Made by a program: the position numbers and the translations under genes
In this document: positions 15,276 to 24,274 of the stretch, piece by piece
Position numbering within the stretch: the stretch's first letter is position 1
Layout: the number at the start of each line of letters is the position of its first letter
From: Streptomyces venezuelae
GTDB taxonomy: Bacteria; Actinomycetota; Actinomycetes; Streptomycetales; Streptomycetaceae
Direction of reading: 5' to 3'
Assembly (NCBI RefSeq): GCF_008642275.1
Contig: NZ_CP029189.1
Span: 2,402,001 to 2,466,000 of the forward strand
DNA: 64,000 nt
Notes under the pieces: generated by a model
Seen by the model: the letters and a program-made list of their open reading frames with translations, nothing else
The model's database searches: none
What the model was told of the DNA's origin: nothing

Positions 15276-16538
15276 TCAGGCCTGCGGGGAGCGGGCGTCG
15301 TAGCGGGCGAAGTTCCGCCAGCGCAGCGCGAGCAGACCCAGCACCAGGACGCAGGCCAGCCCGCCGCCCGTGACGGCCACGGTCGGGGAGACCAGGTCGG
15401 CGGTGGTCCCGGCGAGGAAGTCACCGAGCCGGGGCCCGCCCGCGACGACGATGATGAAGACGCCCTGCAGGCGGCCGCGCATGTCGTCGGGGGTGGCGGC
15501 CTGGAGCATGGTCGTGCGGAACACCATCGACGCGGTGTCCGCGTACCCCGCGAGGGCCAGGAAGAGCATGCCGAGCCACAGGTTCCGGGTGATCCCGAAC
15601 ACCGCGACGGCCAGCCCCCAGCCGGCGACGGCGAGCAGGATCGCCAGCCCGTGCCGTTGGATGCGGCCCTGCCAGCCGGAGAACAGCCCGCCGAGCAGCG
15701 CCCCGGCGGCCATCGCGGCGACCAGCAGGCCGACCGTACCGGGGCCGCCGCCGTACCAGAGCCCGGCGATGGCCGGGAACAGCGCCCGGGGCTGGGCGAG
15801 CACCATGGCGGCCATGTCGGAGAAGAAGGTCATCCGGATGTTCGGCCGGGTGCCGAGGAAGCGCAGGCCGTCGAGGACGGAGGCCCGGCCCCGCGCGCCC
15901 TCGGCCCGGTCGGGCTTCATCGACGGCAGCTTCCACATCGCGTAGAGCGCGGCGGAGAAGGTGACGGCGTCGATCAGGTACGCGGCCTCGTAGCCCGCGA
16001 CGGTCACGATGAACCCGCCCAGGGCCGGGCCGACCATCGACCCGAGGGTCACGGTCACCGAGTTCAGGGCGTTGGCGGCGGGCAGCTGCTCGACCGGGAG
16101 CAGCCTGGGGATCATGGCGGACCGTGCCGGTCCGGTGAGCGCCCCGCAGACCGCCTGGAGCGCCACGACGGCGTACAGGAACCAGACGCGGTGGTAGCCG
16201 AGCAGCGCGGCGGCGGCGAGCGCGAGCGACAGGGCGGCGGCGCCCGTCGAGCTGTAGAGGCCGAGCTTGCGCCGGTCCACGGTGTCGGCGATCGCGCCGC
16301 CGTAGAGGCCGAAGACGACGAGCGGGACGAGCGAGAAGAGACCGACGAGCCCGACGGAGAAGCTGGACCCGGTGATGTCGTAGACCTGGAGGGATATCGC
16401 GAGGGTGGTCATGGCCTGACCGACCCACGAGATGGTTCCGCCGAACCAGAGCCGCCGGTAGTCCGCGGATGCGCTCAGCGGGGTGAGGTCGGCGAATATG
16501 CGCTGCCAGAGCTGGGGTGGGGCGGTCGTCGGGGGCAC
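15276..16538 (-). CDS. MFS transporter (EntS-like, 12 membrane segments)
   Basis: A 420-residue protein with a GTG start at 16538. About twelve hydrophobic helices are visible. The cytoplasmic loop between helices 2 and 3 has GGAIADTVDRRKLGL, the family's G-x-x-x-D-R-x-G-R-R-like signature. Helix 5 shows GSMVGPALGGFIV. The central loop (MKPDRAEGARGRASVLDGLRFL) and the overall pattern match the enterobactin-exporter-type MFS_3 group, found in siderophore and drug efflux. The substrate cannot be told. It converges on the cupin gene with a 10-bp gap between stops. Confidence 0.88.
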   Translation of the reverse strand: MPPTTAPPQLWQRIFADLTPLSASADYRRLWFGGTISWVGQAMTTLAISLQVYDITGSSFSVGLVGLFSLVPLVVFGLYGGAIADTVDRRKLGLYSSTGAAALSLALAAAALLGYHRVWFLYAVVALQAVCGALTGPARSAMIPRLLPVEQLPAANALNSVTVTLGSMVGPALGGFIVTVAGYEAAYLIDAVTFSAALYAMWKLPSMKPDRAEGARGRASVLDGLRFLGTRPNIRMTFFSDMAAMVLAQPRALFPAIAGLWYGGGPGTVGLLVAAMAAGALLGGLFSGWQGRIQRHGLAILLAVAGWGLAVAVFGITRNLWLGMLFLALAGYADTASMVFRTTMLQAATPDDMRGRLQGVFIIVVAGGPRLGDFLAGTTADLVSPTVAVTGGGLACVLVLGLLALRWRNFARYDARSPQA

Positions 16539-16752
16539 AGCGGATGATAACCACCGGCCGTCCTTGCGCCTCCTCGATTATCGGCCGCTTCACACACCGG
16601 CAACAGTCGCCCCATCCGGCTCCGGGCTCCCGGTCCGGGCGGCGCATTGCCGGTAACTCGCCACTATCACCGGACATTTGACTGAATCGACGTACGCTCC
16701 TCACCTCGTGTTCAGCTCATGATGAAAAGACTCGTATGTCCAGGGAGGCGTA

Positions 16753-17910
16753 GTGATCGAACCTGGCAACAGCACCACGAGCACCGGCACGACGCAGAAC
16801 ACGGTGCGTCCCACCGTCCCCCTCACCGTCGGCGTCGAGGAGGAGTTCCTGCTCGTCGACGCCCGCAGCTTCCGGGTGGTCCCCGCCGCCCCGCTGGTCC
16901 TGGCGACGGCCGGCGGGCTGCCCGGCGAGCTCCACCCCGAGGGCACCCGCTACCAGGTGGAGATATCCACCCCGATAGCCCACTCGGCGGCCTCGCTGCG
17001 CACCGAGCTCGCCGCCCTGCGGCGCACCCTCGGCCGGGCCGCCCGCGCCCACGGCTGCCGGCTGCTGGCCGCCCCCTCGCCGGTCGTCGCCGTGGAGGGG
17101 CCGCTGCACCTGACCGACGACGAGCCGCGCCAGCGTGAGCAGCACCGCCGCTTCGGCGCGCTCACCGACACACTGGTCAGCTGCGGCCGTCACATCCACA
17201 TCGGCACGCTCGACGTGGACACGGCGGTGGCCGTGTCCAACCGGATCAGACCCTGGCTGCCCACGCTGATCGCGCTGGCCGCCAACTCGCCGTTCTGGGG
17301 TGGCCGTGACACCGGCCATGCCAGCTGGCGGGCGATGGCCTGGTCCGGCTGGCCCTCGGCGGGCCTGCCCCCGCACTTCACGTCCACGGGACACTTCAGG
17401 CGCTCGGTGCAGACCCTGCTCGGCTCCGGGGCGGCCCTGGACACCAAGATGGTCTACTGGGACCTCCGCCCCTCCGGACACTGGCCGACGCTCGAAATCC
17501 GGGCGCCCGACATGTCCCCGGACATCGACTCGGCCGTCCTGCAGGCCGAGCTGGCCCGCGCGCTGGTCTCCACGGCGCTGCGCGAGATCGCGGAGCGCCA
17601 CCCCGAACCGGCCGTACGGGACGACGTACTGCGCCTCGCGCGCTGGCGGGCGGCCCACGACGGCCTGGAGGGCTTCGGCCTCGACCCGTACACGGGGACG
17701 GAACTCCCCGCGGCGGATCTCGCGGAGGCCCTGCTGGACCTGGTGGCCCCGGAACTGGCCGCCGCCGGCGACCTCGACCACGCCGCCAAGACCCTGGCGG
17801 GTCTCCTGCGCGACGGCTCGGGCGCCCACCGCCAGCGGGTGGCCTACGCCCGCCGCCAGGACCTCACCGACGTCCTGCGCCACCTGACGGACCAGACGGA
17901 GGACTTCTAG
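16753..17910 (+). CDS. YbdK-type carboxylate-amine ligase (GCS2 family)
   Basis: A 385-residue protein with a GTG start at 16753, preceded by GGGAGG. GVEEEFLLVDARS is the signature start of the GCS2 family, followed by the HPEGTRYQVEISTP and RHIHIGTLDVDTAV motifs with metal-binding Glu and His. Length and motifs fit the YbdK group of weak glutamate-cysteine ligase activity. Actinomycetes mainly use mycothiol, so gamma-glutamylcysteine synthesis in vivo is uncertain; a different carboxylate-amine ligation is possible. Transcription ends at the hairpin 17936-17971. Confidence 0.9.
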   Translation: MIEPGNSTTSTGTTQNTVRPTVPLTVGVEEEFLLVDARSFRVVPAAPLVLATAGGLPGELHPEGTRYQVEISTPIAHSAASLRTELAALRRTLGRAARAHGCRLLAAPSPVVAVEGPLHLTDDEPRQREQHRRFGALTDTLVSCGRHIHIGTLDVDTAVAVSNRIRPWLPTLIALAANSPFWGGRDTGHASWRAMAWSGWPSAGLPPHFTSTGHFRRSVQTLLGSGAALDTKMVYWDLRPSGHWPTLEIRAPDMSPDIDSAVLQAELARALVSTALREIAERHPEPAVRDDVLRLARWRAAHDGLEGFGLDPYTGTELPAADLAEALLDLVAPELAAAGDLDHAAKTLAGLLRDGSGAHRQRVAYARRQDLTDVLRHLTDQTEDF

Positions 17911-17935
17911 CCGGACAGAGCACCGGGATACACCG

Positions 17936-17971
17936 AAGCCGCAGGTGCGATCGTTTCTGCACCTGCGGCTT
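17936..17971. terminator. Bidirectional hairpin between the YbdK gene and the CAU-anticodon tRNA
   Basis: A perfect 13-bp inverted repeat (17936-17948 with 17959-17971) around a 10-base loop. It ends with AA on one side and TT on the other, so it can act on the plus-strand YbdK mRNA and on the minus-strand tRNA transcript, whose encoded CCA ends 2 bases away. Confidence 0.85.
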
Positions 17972-17972
17972 G

Positions 17973-18049
17973 TGGTGGGGCGGGTGGGACTCGAACCCAC
18001 GGCCGACGGATTATGAGTCCGCTGCTCTAACCGGCTGAGCTACCGCCCC
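17973..18049 (-). tRNA. tRNA with CAU anticodon (elongator Met or lysidine-type Ile2), CCA encoded
   Basis: The complementary strand folds into a 74-nt cloverleaf: acceptor GGGGCGG/CCGCCCC, D arm AGCTC..GAGC, and an anticodon stem with loop CTCATAA (anticodon bases at 18013-18015). The T arm is GTGGG-TTCGAGT-CCCAC. A73 is followed by genomic CCA (17973-17975). CAU is shared by elongator tRNA-Met and by tRNA-Ile2, whose C34 is modified by TilS. The body alone does not let me decide. It is not initiator tRNA, because the three-GC-pair anticodon stem pattern is absent and the acceptor is fully paired. Confidence 0.9.
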
Positions 18050-18204
18050 TTCACGGCGTGGCGCGTACACGTGTGCGCGCCGTCTGCCGCAGCATAGCCG
18101 CTCATACGATCTCCTGCCTCGGATGCCTCGCATGATCGGCTTCCCCTGCCCAGTGAGACCGCGCCGAGGGCTGTCCGGTTCCCGGACAGGGCGACAAAGA
18201 AAAG

Positions 18205-18228
18205 AAGAGGACCCCTCGGGGCCCTCTT
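18205..18228 (-). terminator. Terminator behind the tRNA-Asn pair
   Basis: On the minus strand this is AAGAGG-G-CCCC, a tight turn, then GGGG-T-CCTCTT, an 11-bp stem with one G-T pair, followed by CTTTTCTTT. The T-rich tail is rare in such GC-rich DNA and marks a true intrinsic terminator for the two tRNA-Asn genes upstream on that strand. Confidence 0.85.
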
Positions 18229-18239
18229 CCTCTTCCTTG

Positions 18240-18312
18240 CTCCCCCGGCTGGACTCGAACCAGCAACCCTCCGGTTAACAGCCGAATGCTCTGCCAATTG
18301 AGCTACAGGGGA
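18240..18312 (-). tRNA. tRNA-Asn (GUU), copy 1
   Basis: A 73-nt cloverleaf on the minus strand with acceptor TCCCCTG/CGGGGGA, discriminator G, anticodon loop CTGTTAA (GTT, complement at 18277-18279) and T arm GCTGG-TTCGAGT-CCAGC. CCA is not encoded: after the discriminator comes AAGG. Confidence 0.95.
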
Positions 18313-18317
18313 CTGCG

Positions 18318-18390
18318 CTCCCCCGACTGGACTCGAACCAGTAACCTGCCGGTTAACAGCCGGCTGCTCTGCCAATTGAGCTACAGGGGA
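18318..18390 (-). tRNA. tRNA-Asn (GUU), copy 2
   Basis: A second 73-nt tRNA-Asn, 5 bp from copy 1 on the same strand (anticodon complement at 18355-18357). It differs from copy 1 at a few sites in the anticodon stem, variable loop and T stem, all with pairing kept. It is transcribed first, then copy 1, then the terminator at 18228-18205. Confidence 0.95.
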
Positions 18391-18535
18391 TTGCTGCGGT
18401 GCATCGAACAGCCCACCTCCGGCGTTGCCGGGGGGCGGGTGCCCGCTGCGAGTCATAGATTAGCGCAAGCAGGGGGGTGCTCCGCCAATCGGTATCGACA
18501 GCGGGCCGGGCACCACACGACGAAGGGTGACAGGC

Positions 18536-18841
18536 ATGCGGTACAAGGTCACGTTCGTGGTCGGACTGGCCCTCGGGTACGTGCTCGGAACCCGGGCCGG
18601 ACGCGAGCGCTACGAGCAGCTGCGGAAGTCCGCACGCCAGCTCGCGCAGAACCCCGCGGTCCGCAACGCCGCCGAGACCGCGGGCCAGACCGGGCGCGAG
18701 TACGCCGGGAAGGCCTTCACCGCGGTGAGCCACAAGGTCGGCGACGCCGTTCCCGACTCGCTCGCCGGGCGGGTACGGGGGCTGCGCGGCCGGGCCGGCG
18801 GCGGCGCCGGCGAGGACGACTGGGGCACCAGCAACACCTGA
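18536..18841 (+). CDS. Small YtxH-like membrane-associated protein
   Basis: A 101-residue protein. ATG 18536 is chosen over the in-frame GTG at 18527 because GAAGGG lies at proper spacing only for the ATG. One hydrophobic N-terminal helix (VTFVVGLALGYVLGTRAG) is followed by an amphipathic, Arg/Ala-rich helical region and a Gly-rich tail. The GYVLGTRAGRERYEQLR motif is typical of YtxH-domain stress proteins. Likely anchored in the membrane with the helix bundle in the cytoplasm. Function unknown. Confidence 0.82.
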   Translation: MRYKVTFVVGLALGYVLGTRAGRERYEQLRKSARQLAQNPAVRNAAETAGQTGREYAGKAFTAVSHKVGDAVPDSLAGRVRGLRGRAGGGAGEDDWGTSNT

Positions 18842-18935
18842 GCGGTACGGTCCGCGCCGGGGCCCGCGGGATCCATGAGGTTCCGGGGGCTCCGGACCGG
18901 TCGCGTCCGGCCCCGCGTGCGGCAGAATTCACCGC

Positions 18936-20384
18936 ATGGGGATAGTCGCCGGGCTGGACAGCTCTTCCGCGTTCACACGCATCGTCGTCTGTGACACCGA
19001 GACCGGCGCCGTGCTGCGCCAGGGGTACGCACCCCATCCGCAGCCCGCGGGCGAACCGGACGGCGCCAACCCCCACGAGACGGACCCGCAGGCCTGGCTG
19101 CTCTCGCTCGGCGAGGCCGCCGGCGGCGGCCTCCTCGAAGGCGTCCAGGCCATAGGGGTCTCCGCGCAGCAGCACGGCCTGCTCCCGCTGGACCCGCAGG
19201 GCGCCCTGGTGCGTCCTGCTCTCGTCGGCAACGACAAGCGCGGCCAGGTCGCCGCCGCCGACATCATCGACGCCTTCGGCGGCCGGCACCGCTGGGTCGA
19301 GGCGGTGGGCTCGGTCCCGCACTCCGCGCAGCCGGTCGCCAAGCTGGCCTGGCTGGCCCGCACCGAGCCCGAGGCCGCCCGCCGGGTCGCCGTCCTGATG
19401 TCCCCGCACGACTGGCTCGTCTGGCAGCTGCTGGGCCGCCCGGCCCGCCGGACCACCGACCGTGGCGGCGCCTCCGGTACCGGGTACTGGTCGGCGGCCA
19501 CCGGGACCTGGCGCCCCGACCTGGTCGAGCTGGCGCTCGGGCACCGGGCGCTGCTGCCCGAGGTGCTCGGCCCGGCCGATGCCGCCGGGACCACGCCCGA
19601 GGGGCTGCTGATCTCCTCCGGCACCGGCGAGACGATGGCCGCCGCGCTCGGGCTGGGGCTCGGCCCGGGCGACGCGGTGGTCTCGCTCGGCGCCTCCGGT
19701 TCGGTGATGGCGGTGCACCACGAGGCCGTGTCGGAGCCGGGCGGACTGGTCACCTCGCTGGCCGACGCGAGCGGCATGCACCTGCCCGTGGTGAACACCT
19801 CCAACGCCGTACGGGCCCTGCGCGGCACCGCCGAGCTGCTCGGCACCGATCTGGAGGGGCTGTCCGCGCTCGCGCTGAAGTCGACCCCGGGCGCGCACGG
19901 CCTCGTACTCCTGCCGTACCTGGAGGGTGAGCGGACGCCGAACCTGCCGCACGCCGCCGGCACCCTGACCGGGCTGCGCCGGGACTCGATGAAGCCGGAG
20001 CACCTGGCCCGGGCCGCCTTCGAGGGCATGCTGTGCGGGCTGGTGGACGCGCTGGACGTGCTGCGCTCGCGCGGCGTCGAGATCCGCCGCGTGTTCCTGC
20101 TGGGCGCGGCGGCCGAGCTGCCCGCCGTACAGGCCGCGGCCCCCGGGCTGTTCGGTACGCAGGTCGTCGTACCGGCGCCGGCCGACTACGCGGCGCTGGG
20201 CGCGGCGCGCCAGGCGGCCTGGGCGCTCGGTGTGGCGCAGGGCACACTGGCCCCGCACACCCCGCCGGTCTGGCCGGCCCCCGCGGCCCAGGTCTTCGAA
20301 CCGGGCGAGGAGTTCCCGGCGTGGCAGGCGGTGCGCCAGCAGTACATCGCCACGCGGGAGCAGATCCACCCCGGGGCGTTCTAG
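18936..20384 (+). CDS. FGGY-family carbohydrate kinase (xylulokinase-like)
   Basis: A 482-residue protein with normal FGGY length. The N-terminal actin-like fold starts IVAGLDSSSAFTRIVVCDTETG. GVSAQQHGLLPLD is the substrate-site QQHG motif, MSPHDWLVWQLLGR the substrate-loop motif, and VSLGASGSVMAVHHE the ATP phosphate motif. The C-terminal domain shows RVFLLGAAAELPAVQ, where xylulokinases have GGGAKS, so the adenosine motif is altered. A pentulose such as xylulose is the first guess. There are no transporter or isomerase genes nearby, so it acts alone or has a different substrate. Confidence 0.85.
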   Translation: MGIVAGLDSSSAFTRIVVCDTETGAVLRQGYAPHPQPAGEPDGANPHETDPQAWLLSLGEAAGGGLLEGVQAIGVSAQQHGLLPLDPQGALVRPALVGNDKRGQVAAADIIDAFGGRHRWVEAVGSVPHSAQPVAKLAWLARTEPEAARRVAVLMSPHDWLVWQLLGRPARRTTDRGGASGTGYWSAATGTWRPDLVELALGHRALLPEVLGPADAAGTTPEGLLISSGTGETMAAALGLGLGPGDAVVSLGASGSVMAVHHEAVSEPGGLVTSLADASGMHLPVVNTSNAVRALRGTAELLGTDLEGLSALALKSTPGAHGLVLLPYLEGERTPNLPHAAGTLTGLRRDSMKPEHLARAAFEGMLCGLVDALDVLRSRGVEIRRVFLLGAAAELPAVQAAAPGLFGTQVVVPAPADYAALGAARQAAWALGVAQGTLAPHTPPVWPAPAAQVFEPGEEFPAWQAVRQQYIATREQIHPGAF

Positions 20385-20525
20385 GACGGGCCCGGGTACC
20401 GCCTACGTCGCGAGTCGGGGCGGGCTGGTCCTTTTGACCGGCCTTTGCGAAATCCGGTGGGGATCACAGGGCCGGTTGGCCCAAGATGGGTTGAACCCCT
20501 CGATCGTGCCGACCGGAGCCTGCGC

Positions 20526-22259
20526 GTGCTCATACGACTTCTGCGGACCCATCTGGGTGCGTACCGGAAACCCATCGCGGTGCTGGTCCTGCTGCAACTG
20601 CTGCAGACCAGCGCCAGCCTCTACCTGCCCACACTCAATGCGGACATCATCGACAACGGTGTCGTCAACGGAGACACCGGCTACATCCTGCGCTTCGGCG
20701 CGCTGATGCTCGGCGTGTCCCTCGTCCAGCTCGTCTGCAACGTCGGAGCCGTCTACTACGGCGCCCGTACGGCCGCGGCCTTCGGCCGGGACCTCCGCGC
20801 CGCGGTCTTCGACCGCGTGCAGTCCTTCTCGGCGCGGGAGCTGGGCCAGTTCGGCGCCCCGTCGCTGATCACCCGTACGACGAACGACGTCCAGCAGGTC
20901 CAGATGCTGGTGCTGATGACCTTCACCCTGATGGTCTCGGCCCCGATCATGTGCGTCGGCGGCATCGCCATGGCGCTCTCGCTCGACGTGAAGCTGTCCG
21001 GCGTGCTGCTCGCCGTCGTCCCGGTGCTCGGGATCTCGGTCGGCGCGATCGTCTTCAGGACCCGGCCGCTGTTCCGCCGGATGCAGACGCGCCTGGACAC
21101 CGTGAACCGGGTCCTGCGCGAGCAGATCACCGGCAACCGGGTGATCCGCGCCTTCGTCCGCGACGACTACGAGAAGGACCGCTTCCGCGAGGCCAACGCC
21201 GACCTGACCGGTGTCTCGCTGGCCGCCGGCAAGCTCCTGGCGTACATGTTCCCCACGGTGATCGTGGTCGTGAACATCTCCAGCGTCGCCGTCATCTGGT
21301 TCGGCGCGATGCGCGTCGACAGCGGCGGCATGGAGATCGGCCAGCTGACGGCGTTCCTCGCCTACCTCATGCAGATCGTCATGGCCGTGATGATGGCCAC
21401 CTTCATGTTCATGATGGTGCCGCGCGCCGAGGTCTGCGGGGAGCGCATCCAGGAGGTCCTGGACACCGACTCCAGCGTGGTCCCGCCCGAGGACCCGGTG
21501 CGCGAACTCGCCCGCCGCGGCCGACTGGAGCTGCGCGGGGCCGACTTCCGCTACCCGGGCGCCGAGGCACCGGTCCTGCGCGGGGTGGACCTGGTGGCCC
21601 GCCCCGGTGAGACCACGGCGGTCATCGGTTCCACCGGAAGCGGCAAGTCCACACTGCTGGGCCTGGTCCCGCGCCTGTTCGACGCGACCGGCGGCGAGGT
21701 CCTCGTCGACGGGGAGGACGTCCGCGCGCTCGACCCGGACCTGCTGGCCAGAACGGTCGGCATGGTGCCGCAGAAGCCGTACCTGTTCTCCGGGACCATC
21801 GCCTCCAACCTGCGCTACGGGCGCCCGGACGCCAGCGACGAGGAGCTGTGGCGGGCGCTGGAGGTGGCCCAGGCCAAGGAGTTCGTCTCCGCGCTGGAGG
21901 GTGGCCTGGACGCCCCCGTCAGCCAGGGCGGAACCAATGTCTCCGGCGGCCAGCGCCAGCGTCTGGCCATCGCCCGCGCGCTCGTGCAGCGCCCGGAGAT
22001 CTACCTCTTCGACGACTCCTTCTCGGCCCTGGACTACGCGACGGACGCGGCGCTGCGCGCGGCCCTGTCCCGTGAGACCGAGGACGCGACCGTGGTCATC
22101 GTCGCCCAGCGGGTCTCCACGATCCGCGACGCCGACCGGATCATCGTCCTGGACGAGGGGCAGGTCGTGGGCGAGGGACGCCACCACGAGCTGATGGCCG
22201 GCAACGAGACCTACCGGGAGATCGTGCTCTCCCAGCTGACGGAGGCGGAGGCCGCATGA
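20526..22259 (+). CDS. Heterodimeric ABC exporter, half with degenerate Walker B
   Basis: A 577-residue protein. GTG 20526 is chosen because GGAG lies 7 bases upstream and the first helix follows directly. Six membrane helices cover residues 15-300, and the nucleotide-binding domain lies at about 335-570. Walker A is GSTGSGKST, the signature NVSGGQRQR is canonical, but Walker B is IYLFDDSFSALD, with Asp instead of the catalytic Glu. It overlaps the partner gene by ATGA. In TM287/288- or TmrAB-type exporters such a subunit forms the non-hydrolysing site. Likely drug or lipid efflux. Confidence 0.93.
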   Translation: MLIRLLRTHLGAYRKPIAVLVLLQLLQTSASLYLPTLNADIIDNGVVNGDTGYILRFGALMLGVSLVQLVCNVGAVYYGARTAAAFGRDLRAAVFDRVQSFSARELGQFGAPSLITRTTNDVQQVQMLVLMTFTLMVSAPIMCVGGIAMALSLDVKLSGVLLAVVPVLGISVGAIVFRTRPLFRRMQTRLDTVNRVLREQITGNRVIRAFVRDDYEKDRFREANADLTGVSLAAGKLLAYMFPTVIVVVNISSVAVIWFGAMRVDSGGMEIGQLTAFLAYLMQIVMAVMMATFMFMMVPRAEVCGERIQEVLDTDSSVVPPEDPVRELARRGRLELRGADFRYPGAEAPVLRGVDLVARPGETTAVIGSTGSGKSTLLGLVPRLFDATGGEVLVDGEDVRALDPDLLARTVGMVPQKPYLFSGTIASNLRYGRPDASDEELWRALEVAQAKEFVSALEGGLDAPVSQGGTNVSGGQRQRLAIARALVQRPEIYLFDDSFSALDYATDAALRAALSRETEDATVVIVAQRVSTIRDADRIIVLDEGQVVGEGRHHELMAGNETYREIVLSQLTEAEAA

Positions 22260-24178
22260 GCGGGCCCGGAGGACGGATGATGATGGGGCCGGCCCAGCGG
22301 TCCATGGACTTCAAGGGCTCGGGCAGGCGGCTGCTGCGTCAGCTGGCGTACGACCGGGCCAAGATCTGGGGCATGGTCGCGGCCGTGGTCGGCAGTGTCG
22401 GCTGCGCGGTGGTCGGCCCGAAGATCCTCGGTGAGGCCACCGACCTGGTCTTCGCGGGGATCGTCGGCCGCGAGATGCCGGCCGGTACCACCAAGGAGCA
22501 GGCGCTGGACGGCCTGCGGGCCCGGGGCCAGGACGGTATGGCGGACATGCTCGCCGGCACCGACTTCACCCCGGGGCAGGGCATCGACTTCGGTGCCGTC
22601 GGGGTCGTCGCGATCTGGGCGCTGGTGGTCTTCACCCTGGCCGGCCTGCTGATGCTGGTCGCCACGAGGCTGTCGAACCACGTCATGAACGGCACCGTCT
22701 ACCGGATGCGCGAGGAGCTGCAGGCGAAGCTGTCGCGGCTGCCGCTGTCGTACTTCGACCAGCAGAAGCGCGGCGAGGTGCTGAGCCGGGCCACGAACGA
22801 CATCGACAACATCGGCCAGACGCTGCAGCAGACGATGGGTCAGCTGCTGAACTCGCTGCTGACCATCGTCGGCGTGCTCGTGATGATGTTCTGGATCTCG
22901 CCGCTGCTGGCGCTGGTCGCGCTGGTGACCGTACCGCTGTCGGTCTTCGTCGCCGCGAAGATCGGCAAGAAGTCGCAGCCGCAGTTCGTGGCGCAGTGGA
23001 AGGCGACCGGCGCGCTCAACGCCCACATCGAGGAGATGTACTCGGGCCACAGCCTGGTCAAGGTCTTCGGCCGGCAGCGGGAGTCCGCCGCCGTCTTCGC
23101 CGAGCAGAACGAGGCCCTGTACCGGGCCTCCTTCAAGGCGCAGCTGGTCAGCGGCATCATGCAGCCGGTGATGTTCTTCATCTCGAACATCAACTACGTG
23201 CTGATAGCCGTCGTCGGTGGCCTGCGGGTCGCCTCCGGCACCCTGTCGATCGGTGACGTGCAGGCCTTCATCCAGTACTCCCGGCAGTTCTCGATGCCGC
23301 TGACGCAGGTCGCCTCGATGGCGAACCTCGTGCAGTCCGGTGTCGCCTCGGCGGAGCGGGTGTACGAGCTGCTGGACGCGGCGGAGCAGGAGCCCGACGC
23401 CGTGGTTCCGGAGCGTCCTCAGGAGCTGCGCGGCCAGGTGACCTTCGACAAGGTGGCGTTCCGCTACGAGCCGGACCGGCCGCTGATCGAGAACCTCTCG
23501 CTCACGGTCGAGCCGGGCCAGACGGTGGCGATCGTCGGCCCGACCGGCGCCGGCAAGACCACGCTGGTCAATCTGCTGATGCGGTTCTACGAGGTCACGG
23601 GCGGGGAGATCGCCCTGGACGGGGTGGACATCGCGAAGATGACCCGCGAGGAACTGCGCAACGGCATCGGCATGGTGCTGCAGGACACCTGGCTCTTCGG
23701 CGGCACCATCGCGGAGAACATCGCCTACGGTGCTTCGCGCGCGGTCACCCGTGCCGAGATCGAGGAGGCGGCGCGGGCCGCCCACGCGGACCGGTTCATC
23801 CGCACCCTGCCGGACGGCTACGACACCGTGCTGGACGACGAGGGCGCGGGGGTCAGCGCGGGCGAGAAGCAGCTGATCACCATCGCCCGGGCGTTCCTGT
23901 CGGAGCCGGTGATCCTGGTGCTCGACGAGGCGACGAGCTCGGTGGACACCCGTACCGAGGTGCTGATCCAGAAGGCGATGGCGCGCCTCGCGCGCGGCCG
24001 TACGTCCTTCGTGATCGCGCACCGGCTGTCCACGATCCGCGACGCGGACGTGATCCTGGTGATGGAGAGCGGGTCGATCGTGGAGCAGGGCACGCACGAG
24101 GAGCTGCTGGCCTCGGGCGGCGCGTACGCGCGGCTGTACGCGGCACAGTTCGCGCAGGCGGTGGCCGAGGTCGACTAG
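22256..24178 (+). CDS. Heterodimeric ABC exporter, catalytic partner half
   Basis: A 640-residue protein starting at ATG 22256, inside the stop of the first half (4-bp overlap). A Gly/Met-rich start precedes six helices. An extra extracytoplasmic loop of about 70 residues sits between helices 1 and 2 (rich in charged residues, around residues 65-115). The ATPase domain has Walker A GPTGAGKTT and an intact Walker B with VLDEATSSVD, but a degenerate signature, GVSAGEKQL. Together with its partner this gives one good and one dead ATP site, as expected of an asymmetric exporter. Confidence 0.93.
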   Translation: MSGPGGRMMMGPAQRSMDFKGSGRRLLRQLAYDRAKIWGMVAAVVGSVGCAVVGPKILGEATDLVFAGIVGREMPAGTTKEQALDGLRARGQDGMADMLAGTDFTPGQGIDFGAVGVVAIWALVVFTLAGLLMLVATRLSNHVMNGTVYRMREELQAKLSRLPLSYFDQQKRGEVLSRATNDIDNIGQTLQQTMGQLLNSLLTIVGVLVMMFWISPLLALVALVTVPLSVFVAAKIGKKSQPQFVAQWKATGALNAHIEEMYSGHSLVKVFGRQRESAAVFAEQNEALYRASFKAQLVSGIMQPVMFFISNINYVLIAVVGGLRVASGTLSIGDVQAFIQYSRQFSMPLTQVASMANLVQSGVASAERVYELLDAAEQEPDAVVPERPQELRGQVTFDKVAFRYEPDRPLIENLSLTVEPGQTVAIVGPTGAGKTTLVNLLMRFYEVTGGEIALDGVDIAKMTREELRNGIGMVLQDTWLFGGTIAENIAYGASRAVTRAEIEEAARAAHADRFIRTLPDGYDTVLDDEGAGVSAGEKQLITIARAFLSEPVILVLDEATSSVDTRTEVLIQKAMARLARGRTSFVIAHRLSTIRDADVILVMESGSIVEQGTHEELLASGGAYARLYAAQFAQAVAEVD

Positions 24179-24214
24179 GTCGTCCCTTGCGTGAGCGTGA
24201 GGTCGCACGGCGGA

Positions 24215-24251
24215 GGGGCACTCGGGTACGGGAGACGTACGCGGGTGCCCC
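24215..24251 (+). terminator. Hairpin terminator after the ABC exporter operon
   Basis: GGGGCAC (24215-24221) pairs with GTGCCCC (24245-24251), and inner GTACG (24226-24230) with CGTAC (24236-24240), giving a long stem with small bulges. It lies 37 bp after the second ABC stop and before the acetyltransferase gene. Confidence 0.7.
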
Positions 24252-24274
24252 TTCGGCGTCGTTAGCATGACGGC

